From positions 310,001 through 374,000 of the forward strand of contig PPXM03000003.1 in assembly GCA_003707065.3 (NCBI GenBank): a stretch of DNA of 64,000 nt. Direction: 5' to 3'. A model generated the notes under the pieces. The model was given only the letters and a program-made list of their open reading frames with translations. It made no database searches and was not told where the DNA came from. The stretch comes from Trigonopsis variabilis (taxonomy: Eukaryota; Ascomycota; Trigonopsidomycetes; Trigonopsidales; Trigonopsidaceae). This document shows, one piece after another, positions 44,638-53,743 of the stretch. Made by a program: the position numbers and the translations under genes. Every line of letters starts with the position of its first letter. Position 1 is the stretch's first letter.

Positions 44638-46061
44638 TCATGTTTCGTATGCGGGCGGGGGAGTAGGAAGACGAGGCAGAGGGAAAGCCTGCTTTTCCTT
44701 CAAGTCCAAGTCAAGAGCATAATCTGAGAGAGCATTGTGGCCTCGACTGAGACCATTCCTGAGAGAGGCCCATTCGCTACGGACTGCCTTAGGCCAACTA
44801 CCCCTAGGGGCAGCTTCCCCTGATTCAGACGAGTCATCGAGCGAGAGGTGAGAAATGTGGATGTCAGCTGCAGTAACGGGTCTTGGAGACAACAGGAAAT
44901 CAGCTGGAGGAGGGGAGGCAGCCAGCTTGACTGGGCTTGCCTGTTCGGCGGATTTGATCTCTTCGTCGGTATAGGCATCTGAGAGAGAAGGCAAAGACGG
45001 AGAAGATGGAAGAGTAGTAACAGTCGTAGAAGTAGATGAGACGGGTTCCGATTGAGGGCTCTCTTTATTAGGATGACGATTTCGAAGATCGATGACTCTG
45101 CGTCTGTAATGATGATTGTGGCTATTAATTCTGAGAGATTGGGACCTCGTTCTATGGTCACCAAGTGCATAAGGACGATCTCTTAGACCGAGGGCAGAAC
45201 GGAAGACAATATCAGGAGCCATGGGAGAAAATAGGCTGAGCGTCCGCTGACCGGCAGCCATTGCGCTAAGTTTCAATCGATTATTAATACTCAAAGGGGG
45301 CAAATCCGGATTAATATCAGCAAGACCCACTGGTCGGAGTCTAGGGCTTTGAGCGACTGAGGATGCCTCAAAGGCTGCAGAATTATTCACGTGACGATGG
45401 ATTCGTTGAAGCTGCTGATCACGAGCTGAAGACCATGATAGAGATAGTTTATGAATTATAGCTGGAAGCTCAGCTTGAATAAACGACCGAAGTTTCGACT
45501 GAATTTGAAATTCCAGAAATCTAGCCAAAGGCGTAATCGAATCAAAAGTGGAAGAAATCTTAATTGACTCTAAAGGGTCATTTCTAAAGACCAGCGTTAA
45601 ACCTTTATCTTTGTAGAATACCACTACAACAAAGCCGTTCAATTTGAATTCCGACAGAGAAATAGTCAAGGGAATAGTTAAAGAAGACTGAGCGGCAACA
45701 AATCCCGGTGAGGTAAACGAAGGTATTGAACGGTGATGGATATTCAAAGGATTAGCTTCTACTTTGGTTTCTAACGTGATCGAAGCATCTCCAGAGTAGG
45801 ATATCTTGAAAATCCCTTTGAATTTGTTGGCAGAAATGTCACCAATTTCCAAAACTTCAAGACGTGGAGGCTAGAAAGGTTAGTCGACTTATCTTGGCTC
45901 ACTCTTACAGTAAGTCCCAAATTGAGCTCCTTAACCTGGATGCTATCGACTAAGATTAAAGGTTTATCACCTTTATTCAGAGCTTCGCTCAATAAATTTT
46001 TAACTTTGGCATGAACACTCTCGTGAGAAAAGGTTTGCCAGCCGGGGAACTCGAATGACAT
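44638..46061 (-). CDS. MDM34: ERMES subunit Mdm34 (SMP domain)
   Basis: Mitochondrial outer-membrane component of the ER-mitochondria encounter structure, involved in phospholipid exchange. Two exons, 45909-46061 and 44638-45870, joined by a 38-nt intron, encode 461 residues. The N-terminal SMP domain shows the hallmark sequence: MSFEFPGWQTF, LLSEALNKGDKPLILVDSIQ, VKELNLGLTPPRLEVLEIGD across the splice, FKGIFKISYSGDASITLETK, EANPLN, FYKDKGLTLVFRNDPLESIK and SSTFDSI. The C-terminal half is disordered, rich in Ser/Pro, and ends PLPRLPTPPPAYET. ATG 46061 is preferred since Mdm34 proteins begin MSF; an in-frame TTG two codons earlier is ignored. COX7 starts 200 bp away on the other strand. Confidence 0.93.
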
Positions 46062-46261
46062 GGCCAAAGGAACACTGTTGGTGATGACGGCACCTTATAA
46101 AAAATAAAGTGGAGAGACTGAGGGTGTATGGGTCGCCTGAGTTGTCAAAGGGTGCAAGAACGGAATGATATGGCATAAGTGCAACATGGCTAGCCAGTTA
46201 TCCCTCACACCACTAGCAAATCACCATCTCCCAATTGTTCTGTCTTTACCCTATCATAGAC

Positions 46262-46767
46262 ATGGTAAGAAAAATTGGATAAGAGGGTGTTAATTCTAGA
46301 CAAATAAAGTTCTTCAGTACCAGAAACTTTTTCAAAACAGTCAGAAACCTTTATGGAAGGTGGTAAGTGAGAATTTCGGTGCTCTTTGGGGGCCTCCGGC
46401 CTGGCCCAGAATTCAGGTCTATGAAGAAGATGTCATATTCACTTTTATGTGATGATAATCGTTCGATTGGATGAATAATAAATTATATTATATTAAGATT
46501 ATGTTGGCTGGATTTGAGGCCATCTTGTTGTGGTAAAATTGTTAATCGCTCCTCTCCTGAAGACGACGCAGTCAAATGAGAACTGCCATAGTTTGTTTGT
46601 TGAATTGATTCTAATTTTCTAGCATCCTCGATCTAAATTTCTTCTCGTTCCTTACTGGGCTCTTTTCTGGGGAGCTATGGGCGCTACCGGTTACTATACC
46701 GTCCGTGCTGTTCTGGTATGATCCTATACAAGATGCAACTAATAAATAGGGTAAAAAAGTCCAATGA
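46262..46767 (+). CDS. COX7: Cytochrome c oxidase subunit VIIa
   Basis: A 58-residue protein split over four exons: 46262-46264 (the ATG alone), 46300-46362, 46623-46715 and 46750-46767. Introns are 35, 260 and 34 nt, all GT-AG. The product reads MTNKVLQYQKLFQNSQKPLW, then KVHPRSKFLLVPYWALFWGA, then MGATGYYTVRAVLGKKVQ. It aligns end to end with yeast Cox7, which begins MANKVIQLQKIFQSSTKPLW followed by HPRS, has one membrane helix and ends in basic residues. It is a subunit of complex IV in the inner mitochondrial membrane. It is too fragmented to give a long frame. Exon phases all agree. Confidence 0.9.
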
Positions 46768-47178
46768 ACTGTTTATATATGATAGCAATACATATAGTCA
46801 TTATAAGTTTATTGTATCTACCTGTGAGACCTTCTCTTAGATCTTCGACACAACGCTTGACGTAGATGCCCTAGATAAGACGTATACGAGTAGTCAAGCC
46901 GATCTAATAAGGCATTTGCTCATATGAGGTATTAGGTACAAAGAGAAGGCCTGTAAGCTATAAGCGAGACCGCGATCGCTATTTCCTTTCGTTAATTCTC
47001 ATTACTATAATTAAACTGCGCAACTGAATAGCAAGCATCGAGCCAGGAAAATAAGGTTAACGATGAGTATAAAATACTGGCGGCGAGCGGCATAGAATTT
47101 ATCCAGTTACAGTCCTCTCCGCGCGGCCTCTATCCTGTACAGTGATTGTAGCGGTTTTCTTCCTCCCCTCCCAACGTC
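46768..47178. other. Intergenic, nothing recognised
   Basis: 411 bp between COX7 and the sorting nexin on the same strand; it should contain the nexin promoter. Confidence 0.5.
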
Positions 47179-49019
47179 ATGTCCCAGTTTGAAGATAATA
47201 ACCCTTTCGCAGAAGAAAGCGAAAGCCCTTCATTCGATACTTCAATGGTTTCAGAGGATCTATCCGCATACTCAACTCCCCACCCTTACTCATCTACGGA
47301 CGATCGACCCCTTAGTCAACGCTTCGACGATCAGATGAATATCGACCCTAAGACGCTCGACGATGATAACACAAGCGATCAAGAAGCAAATGGGAACGGG
47401 GAAACTGAACATGACCGGAACTTTGATTCTAGGGTAGAACAAATTCTACATAATACTCCAAACTTAGAGATCGCTATTGTGGATGCCGGGAAAAGCCACG
47501 AAGGAAGTTCAAGCAGTTATATATCCTACACAATTAAAACAGGCGATTTAACAGTACGGCGACGTTATTCTGAATTCGAAAGTTTACGCAACTGCCTCTG
47601 TCGCCTCTTCCCTACCTTGATCATACCTCCTATTCCTGAGAAACAAAGCATGAGTAGGTTAATTTTCTTGCTTTAAATTTTCCATTAACCTTATTTAGCT
47701 GATTATGCGGCTTCACCGACAAAAGCCAAAGAAGACGTGAATTTAATTGACCATCGTCGTAGAATGTTGGCGGTGTTTCTTAATAGATGTTACTCTATGC
47801 CTGAGATTCGATCGTGTTCAGTCTTTCAGCGCTTCTTGGATCCTCTGGCTAGCTGGGTAGGTCAATACGTCTACCGTTTGTATACTAATATATCTAGAGT
47901 GAAGTCTTGTCCTCTCCTCCAGTCTCGCTGTTGCCAAAATCCATTCTTCGTGCAGATCCTCTTGATCCCGCCCGATCATCTGATGCCCACTCTTATCTAC
48001 CCATTCCTTCTAGCTTTCTCAAGTTAAAATCGGCCTCTTTGGATGGCTCTGAAATTTCAAGCGGAAAATCAACAGGAGGAACTATTGGGCCTCCTCTGAA
48101 TGAAAGTCAACCTACAAGCGGTACAGGCGCTGATCCGACGAATGCAGCAGAGGCCGCTCTTACGGACGATGAGTTTTACGATTTCGAAGTGGCGGCCAAG
48201 GAATACGAAAATATCATGGCTGGAGGATTCGAAAAGACCAACCGAAGGATTCTTAAACGTTATACCGAGCTATCAACTGATTTTGAAGAACTAGGTGGAG
48301 TTTACAATGCGTTTAGTCTTAATGAACGTGGATCTCTGGCGAATGGCATCGAAAAAATCGGTCAAGCCGTTGACTCATCTTTTTTGGCAACGTCTGATCT
48401 TGTGGCTTCATTGTCTTGTCAGTTCAGTGAGCCTCTGGATGAAAGCGCTCAATTCGCAGCCATAGTTAGAAAGGTTCTCAAGTATCGGCGGCAGAAAGCT
48501 GAACAGCTGCATTTGACCCAAGAGAAATTACTGCTCAAGAAAAAGGGCTTACAGGCATTGGAAGATAGTGAGCAACAAGCTCAGAAAATAAGCTCCGCGT
48601 TGACCACAGATCTTCCCTCTCCACCCCCTCGACGGTCCTCTTTGACTGAAGCTTCTAGTGGTACAAGTGGGTCCAATAAGAAAGGATTCAAAATCCCCGG
48701 AATTAGTAAAATCAACCACGCCATCCATGGAATCCTCGACGTCGATCCAGCCGCTACTCGGAGGAATAATATTACCAAATACAAAGAGCAAATCGCCCAA
48801 TTAGAAACGGCGCTTCAAGTGTCGGAGAAGGATGTGATTGAAGCTTCATCAAGTATCAAAAAGGATCTTCTGCGGTTTCAAGCTACAAAGGAAGCCGATC
48901 TGAAGGCCATGTTAGTTGCCTATGCAAAGTATCATGCCGAATGGGCCAAAAAGAACCTAGAGGCATGGGAAGAAGCCAGGATAGCTGTTGATAAGATGGC
49001 ACCACCTTCGTATGCTTGA
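47179..49019 (+). CDS. PX-BAR sorting nexin (Snx41/Atg20-like)
   Basis: Endosomal sorting nexin of the Snx4-Snx41-Atg20 group, used in endosome-to-Golgi recycling and selective autophagy. Three exons: 47179-47653, 47699-47856 and 47898-49019 (introns of 45 and 41 nt), total 584 residues. The N terminus is acidic and disordered with an NPF motif (EDNNPFAEE). The PX domain (about 80-210) includes LEIAIVDAGK, the phosphoinositide-binding RRRYSEFESLR, the proline-rich LIIPPIPEKQSM, and DHRRRMLAVFLNRC after the first splice. A linker leads to a long helical BAR domain (YENIMAGGFEKTNRRILKRY, then GVYNAFSLNE, then LLRFQATKEADLKAMLVAYA). The C terminus ends MAPPSYA. Whether it is orthologous to Snx41 or Atg20 cannot be settled by eye. 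Confidence 0.88.
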
Positions 49020-49390
49020 CGGAGAGAATGACTGTGTAGTGATGCATACGGTGGGAGGATCGAAGGAAGCAATATAAATAGGCTCGTGATCCGTATAGTA
49101 GCCCCCCCCTTCTATATCAAGAGTAACGCATTAATAATTGATCATAGTACTGTTCTATACTATACTCTCCTTGCATACATTCATAATCAGTGCCTTTCTC
49201 ATTTTCACCCAGGACGTGTGCATATTAGGTCTCTTATCGACTTTCTGTTGGTAACACCTGTAACGTCCCAAGAGACCGTTGTCAGTGCTCGTTGGGAGGC
49301 ACAACGTACCCACTGACCAGTACCTCAAAGAGCAGGCAACGTTAGCGCTGATCTTGTATTGCATACCCAATACCTCTGGGCTTTTATAAG
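49020..49390. other. Intergenic, nothing recognised
   Basis: 371 bp between two same-strand genes. No structure was noted apart from a short C run near 49101. Confidence 0.45.
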
Positions 49391-50515
49391 ATGACAGAGG
49401 TATCATCAGATGGTGACGAGGCGCTATCATCTATCAATGGGGCGGCTCGTGATCAGATCCTGGTGTATGAGACCTTACCTCCTATTCTACGTCAACGACT
49501 ATATGACCGAGAGCGAGAAATCCAAAGAGAAATATCGGAATACCGAAGCAAGAAATTACAAGAACTGGCCGAGTTTCAGGCTCAACTAGTCAAAGAAGCC
49601 AGATCATCATCATCTAATGGATCGACTTCTCTGGAAGATTCATCTTTGCAAGATCAAGCAGCTAATGCCAACCAATCTGATGATCGGAAATCTTCGACTT
49701 CATCTGATATTGACACTCAGTCAAACCAGAATCTTGCGCGAGTATCTAATTTGAAAGGAAGTCGAAGATCCTCTCAAAGCCCTAGACCCGAAGAACATAA
49801 ACGGGTCTTATTCAAATTGGAACGGGCGGATTCTCCTGAGTATATTTCCGACTCGGGCCCTGATTCTTCAAAAAACGAAGAGGACTCTGCTGGCCATACT
49901 GTAATCGTTGCTCCAGGTCAATCATCTGACGAAGATGAAGACCAAACCCCCCCTCACTCGCCTCCTCAAGTCATTTGTCTTCCTCCTCCTCCCGGTATGG
50001 AGCCTATCAAACCTCCAGTTAAGGCTGGTTATTACGATTTGCCATCTTATTCTTCGTCCTCCTCCTCTTCTTCTGCAGTCAATGACCGTGCAGGTCGTAA
50101 CCCAACATCTTTAGATAGCGATGACGAAGTGTTTAAACTGGATGAGGCTATTCATCCAGATATATTATTTTCTAAGCGAACTTCAGTTGGGCCTAAACAG
50201 CGCACTTCGTCACTCTTGACTTCGTCCCTTTCATCCGACTTCATTCCCGACTCTGATGACCAAGAGCAATCCGATAAACCTAACGATGAATTGGCTTCTC
50301 AAGAAGATACCACCATATCCAACGATGAGCATACGTATGGTTCAAGTGTACCAATCCAAATTACCTCGCGACTCAAGTCAGCAATTCCAGATATTGAACC
50401 TGTGGTAGGATCAGTCAAAAGCTCTGAGTTTGATCCGAAACCCAATGATCTCGATCCGGGTAAGATGAGCTTTTCGAAACGGATGTTATGGGAAGAACGA
50501 TTAGGAAGCAGGTAA
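49391..50515 (+). CDS. Unrecognised acidic disordered protein
   Basis: Intronless, 374 residues, ATG start. After a short N terminus there is one predicted coiled-coil segment (residues about 35-70: RQRLYDREREIQREISEYRS, then KKLQELAEFQAQLVKEA). The rest is almost entirely low complexity: Ser-rich tracts, acidic clusters (SSDEDEDQTPPHSPP), a polyproline run (LPPPPGMEP) and a basic C-terminal end (SFSKRMLWEERLGSR) that looks conserved in character. Many SP/TP sites suggest phosphorylation, but that is inference. No known domain is seen. It converges with the mitochondrial repeat-protein gene, stop codons 118 bp apart. Confidence 0.65.
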   Translation: MTEVSSDGDEALSSINGAARDQILVYETLPPILRQRLYDREREIQREISEYRSKKLQELAEFQAQLVKEARSSSSNGSTSLEDSSLQDQAANANQSDDRKSSTSSDIDTQSNQNLARVSNLKGSRRSSQSPRPEEHKRVLFKLERADSPEYISDSGPDSSKNEEDSAGHTVIVAPGQSSDEDEDQTPPHSPPQVICLPPPPGMEPIKPPVKAGYYDLPSYSSSSSSSSAVNDRAGRNPTSLDSDDEVFKLDEAIHPDILFSKRTSVGPKQRTSSLLTSSLSSDFIPDSDDQEQSDKPNDELASQEDTTISNDEHTYGSSVPIQITSRLKSAIPDIEPVVGSVKSSEFDPKPNDLDPGKMSFSKRMLWEERLGSR

Positions 50516-50632
50516 CTTTGGTTCTACGTTCTCAGTGTTTGCATCTTCTTTTGTGCTCTCTATAATACATCATGTCTCGTTAAAATACACTCAAATACAT
50601 TGTCACCCATGCAAAGTTCTATCCTCGTAGTC

Positions 50633-53005
50633 TTATTCAAATCGTGGATCTTTATATGTTCCGCCGTCGCTATCTATTGTTTCCTTATCCTCACACTCCT
50701 CTGATCCTCGAATCTTCTTTAGATCAAGCCTCAGTTCGCATTCTGGCCACACGGCCTGACATTTTTCCGCTAGTGTCTCAATATCAAGGCGATTCAACTT
50801 CCTAAAGGTTCGATATCGACCACCCTTATTCGCATAATAAGGATGGAACAGAATCCGCAATCGCTGAGTAACTGTCCCGCGGACAACTACAGGGTCCACA
50901 TATACCCCTCGTTGACTGAGCCCACGGAGAACGACAAGCCCGATCCATGGATGGTTTGGACGCCGGGTAAAGCCGGCCCGAATGACAGCCGCTGCATACT
51001 CGTCGCCAAACATCCGTCGCAAAGGATGGGTTCGAGCTGTAAGTGGTAGACTAGCCATGAATGGTCCACTTCGAATCACCGAGCGAGCACTTCGGGGGTC
51101 ATACTGGGAAACAAGGAACACCGACAACAGCGCAATAGCCTGGAAGCCATACGACATGACGACTCTGATCATAATTTCTCGCCAGGCCTCAGGCTGGACT
51201 CTTCCTCCGAGAAGTGTACATTCGAGAAGGATACGGATTGCTACCAGGGCATCATAATGAGGATGGCCATGAGTATGAACGGATGAAACGGGACGGCGGT
51301 GGGGGCGACGAGGGCGAAGAAGATATTTCACCAGAGCAATGGCGGTGGCATTTTCGACTGGGATACTCAGGACTCCCATGTCTTCTAAAGCCGCAGCTGC
51401 CTGAGAAAATCGGCCGACCTGAAGAAGTCCGCGAATATAGAGATTCCAAGTTCCTGAAGTCGCTTCATCTCTCGAAATCAGGTCCTTGTGAAATTCTTTC
51501 GCCTTTTCCATTTCACCTGCTTCAACCAAGCCTTTCATCATACCCCAACGAAGAGTAAAGTCCGGATCAGGAAGCTGCTCGGCAACGTAGTACAACTTGG
51601 AAGCCAAATCAAGGTCAATAAAACAAGAAACGCGAATAAGCTGCGCATAAGCTGGGGTGGACAGATGAGACGATGAATTTTGAATAGGTTTGAGATGACG
51701 AAGAATGTCATCTGGAGAAGGAAAACGTGATCTTGGAATGGCTCGAATAAGAGCCGTACAAGACTCTGGGCCGTAGTTGCAATTGTATTTGGCCATCATG
51801 TCCTCAATAACATTAAGCCCAATCCCTCCTCGAATGACTTGGGCCCAAACAGAGTCATTTAATCCTTCCGAGGGCTCTTTTCCTGCTTGGGAATATTTGG
51901 CAGCCATAGACGAGAGAAATTCGGGGACAAGTTCATCTTTTAGCGTGCGGTGGCGATTGCAGAGATTGATAACCACTATCGTGATAGTTTCGGGACCAAG
52001 GAGTACCGAAGAGCCCGATGGAGTGAGTGACTCGGAGCTTAGCCGATGGATTAGATCTTCGAATTGTTTAAGAGGGGCATTGTATTGTAGGTACCGCAGT
52101 ATATTGAAAAGGGGAGGAGTTGTAGTAGGAGGAAGGAGACGGTTGGATAGGAAGAATTCATTCATAGTTAAGACCTCAGACCATGGTCTGTACTTAATAA
52201 TAGAAGTCATAATCATATCATAAACACGAGAGTCACTTGGCTTGGTTATTTCTAGTAATTTACGGAGGATAATCACACCTTGAGAGTGCTCTAATGCCCG
52301 TAGACAGAGCAACTGGTAGTTATAAGACACTGGGGGGTTTAGCCTGCGGTGCAGATCAAGAGCTAGATCCTCTAGACCTAAAGCTAAACATGCTCCTATT
52401 AGGGAATCATATGATCCATGTATATCGTTTGCACTTCGACATAGAGCCTCCAGTAACTGCTTATTTCTTAACCCAGCGAGCACTAATTGATCCACAGTTG
52501 ACTTTAAACCTTTGACTAGTTGATTCTTGTATCGTCCTTTGAAGTAGTCCCGACTGATCTTTGAGGCCTTAAGACTGGTCATTTTATTAAAAATGATCCC
52601 CGTCAAACCTGACCTTGGAAACCGTCGTTTGGCAGAAGTCGAGGGAGCATAAGCAGATAAGACATTCGACACTTGACGAATACTGTTCCATGATCGGCGT
52701 TCACCTAATGTAATTTTTCTGGAAGGATCAAAGCTTTCATCCTCAGGACTCGTCGACCTTAAGATATCTGTCAAATCTTTGAACACGTCAACTTTTCTGG
52801 CTTCCCATCGCTTTTGCTTATATATTAAATCTTCTTCTTCATTTAGTTCTTCACCTCTAGCCTTGCTTTTCCTCCTGCGCCGTAGACTGGCATGGCCTAA
52901 AGATCCTAAAGGAATAGTGCTGACTACCGGAGCCGATGAAAAACAGTTATGATGGACCTTAATTAGAGACGGGTATATTTTATATAAACGACCCCGGATG
53001 AACAT
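50633..53005 (-). CDS. Probable mitochondrial helical-repeat (PPR-like) protein
   Basis: Intronless, 790 residues. The N terminus is basic and lacks acidic residues for the first 40 or so positions (MFIRGRLYKIYPSLIKVHHN), suggesting a mitochondrial presequence. The body consists of repeated helix pairs of PPR character: SYDSLIGACLALGLEDLALD, then TPAYAQLIRVSCFIDLDLAS, then WGMMKGLVEAGEMEKAKEFH, then SGTWNLYIRGLLQVGRFSQA. The C-terminal quarter is less repetitive and rich in Arg (RTFRKLNRLDIETLAEKCQA). PPR-like proteins usually bind organellar RNA or the mitoribosome. It is divergently paired with MRPL31, sharing a 326-bp promoter, which supports a role in mitochondrial gene expression. The exact orthologue is not recognised. 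Confidence 0.75.
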   Translation of the reverse strand: MFIRGRLYKIYPSLIKVHHNCFSSAPVVSTIPLGSLGHASLRRRRKSKARGEELNEEEDLIYKQKRWEARKVDVFKDLTDILRSTSPEDESFDPSRKITLGERRSWNSIRQVSNVLSAYAPSTSAKRRFPRSGLTGIIFNKMTSLKASKISRDYFKGRYKNQLVKGLKSTVDQLVLAGLRNKQLLEALCRSANDIHGSYDSLIGACLALGLEDLALDLHRRLNPPVSYNYQLLCLRALEHSQGVIILRKLLEITKPSDSRVYDMIMTSIIKYRPWSEVLTMNEFFLSNRLLPPTTTPPLFNILRYLQYNAPLKQFEDLIHRLSSESLTPSGSSVLLGPETITIVVINLCNRHRTLKDELVPEFLSSMAAKYSQAGKEPSEGLNDSVWAQVIRGGIGLNVIEDMMAKYNCNYGPESCTALIRAIPRSRFPSPDDILRHLKPIQNSSSHLSTPAYAQLIRVSCFIDLDLASKLYYVAEQLPDPDFTLRWGMMKGLVEAGEMEKAKEFHKDLISRDEATSGTWNLYIRGLLQVGRFSQAAAALEDMGVLSIPVENATAIALVKYLLRPRRPHRRPVSSVHTHGHPHYDALVAIRILLECTLLGGRVQPEAWREIMIRVVMSYGFQAIALLSVFLVSQYDPRSARSVIRSGPFMASLPLTARTHPLRRMFGDEYAAAVIRAGFTRRPNHPWIGLVVLRGLSQRGVYVDPVVVRGTVTQRLRILFHPYYANKGGRYRTFRKLNRLDIETLAEKCQAVWPECELRLDLKKIRGSEECEDKETIDSDGGTYKDPRFE

Positions 53006-53331
53006 TAGATGTCCAAGATCATCAGAATCAACCCCTGGAAGCCACGCTTAAGTTGCCCTTTCTAATTGTTACCTTTGCAAGAAACGTACTGACGAGCACT
53101 AGCAACGGCATGGTATCCACACCAAGGACCTCGATACCACGATAAACTACGGAAGACGCTGTAGAAACAACACCGTAATAATAAGAAATATTTCTCTACA
53201 AATACTCTGTAGGCCCACTTTTGTATGACTGCCTACATATTTCTAGACCTGGCTGACTCAAATCGATGCCTCTTGGTTATTACGCTTGAATCTTCCCGGC
53301 GTTGCCATGGCCATTCAAACTTCTCACCTCC
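53006..53331. promoter_or_regulatory. Shared divergent promoter of the repeat protein and MRPL31
   Basis: 326 bp lie between the two start codons, so both transcripts must start here. No TATA box or defined operator was recognised. Confidence 0.6.
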
Positions 53332-53697
53332 ATGGGTCCCTTTAAGCCATCCTTGCCTCGACTAGGAGGACTGTTATGGTAAGTTTGCAGTTCTTTTTTT
53401 TTGTTTCTGACGAGAAGGAAAATTCCCTGGAGAATGTCAAATCCCCAAAAACGGCGACAGAGATCGAGACTACGTGCGGTCGACTCTGTCATTGATACAG
53501 TCAGAAAAGCGCTGGATTCCTCTGAGCAGGACTGTCATTATCTTCACCGAATGGTTGCTTTACCCACTGAGTCGGACATGCATGCACGCGACAAATACTC
53601 TACTTTCAATAAATCTTCTCTTAAATATCGTCGGGGCATCCATAAGGAACCAAAGTGGACTCGAACAACTATTCGAACAAACCCTAAAGGCTTCTAA
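53332..53697 (+). CDS. MRPL31: Mitochondrial large-subunit ribosomal protein Mrpl31 (mL60)
   Basis: Two exons, 53332-53378 and 53418-53697, with a 39-nt intron, give 108 residues. The protein begins [20 protein letters not shown] and continues RMSNPQKRRQRSRLRAVDSV. It ends DKYSTFNKSSLKYRRGIHKE, then PKWTRTTIRTNPKGF. This follows yeast Mrpl31, which has the MFGPF start, [46 protein letters not shown] and PKWTK blocks in the same order. It is a fungal component of the mitoribosome large subunit. An earlier ATG at 53307 opens a frame that stops after a few codons. The stop codon is only 46 bp from the stop of the convergent UBP12 gene. Confidence 0.93.
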
Positions 53698-53743
53698 TCT
53701 GTTTAATATTGTATTCCAATTCTGCTATGCTATCATATATACA

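Noticed and set aside
44700-45170. 156-codon frame overlapping MDM34
   Set aside because: Frame shadow of the disordered half of MDM34; no start context or domain.
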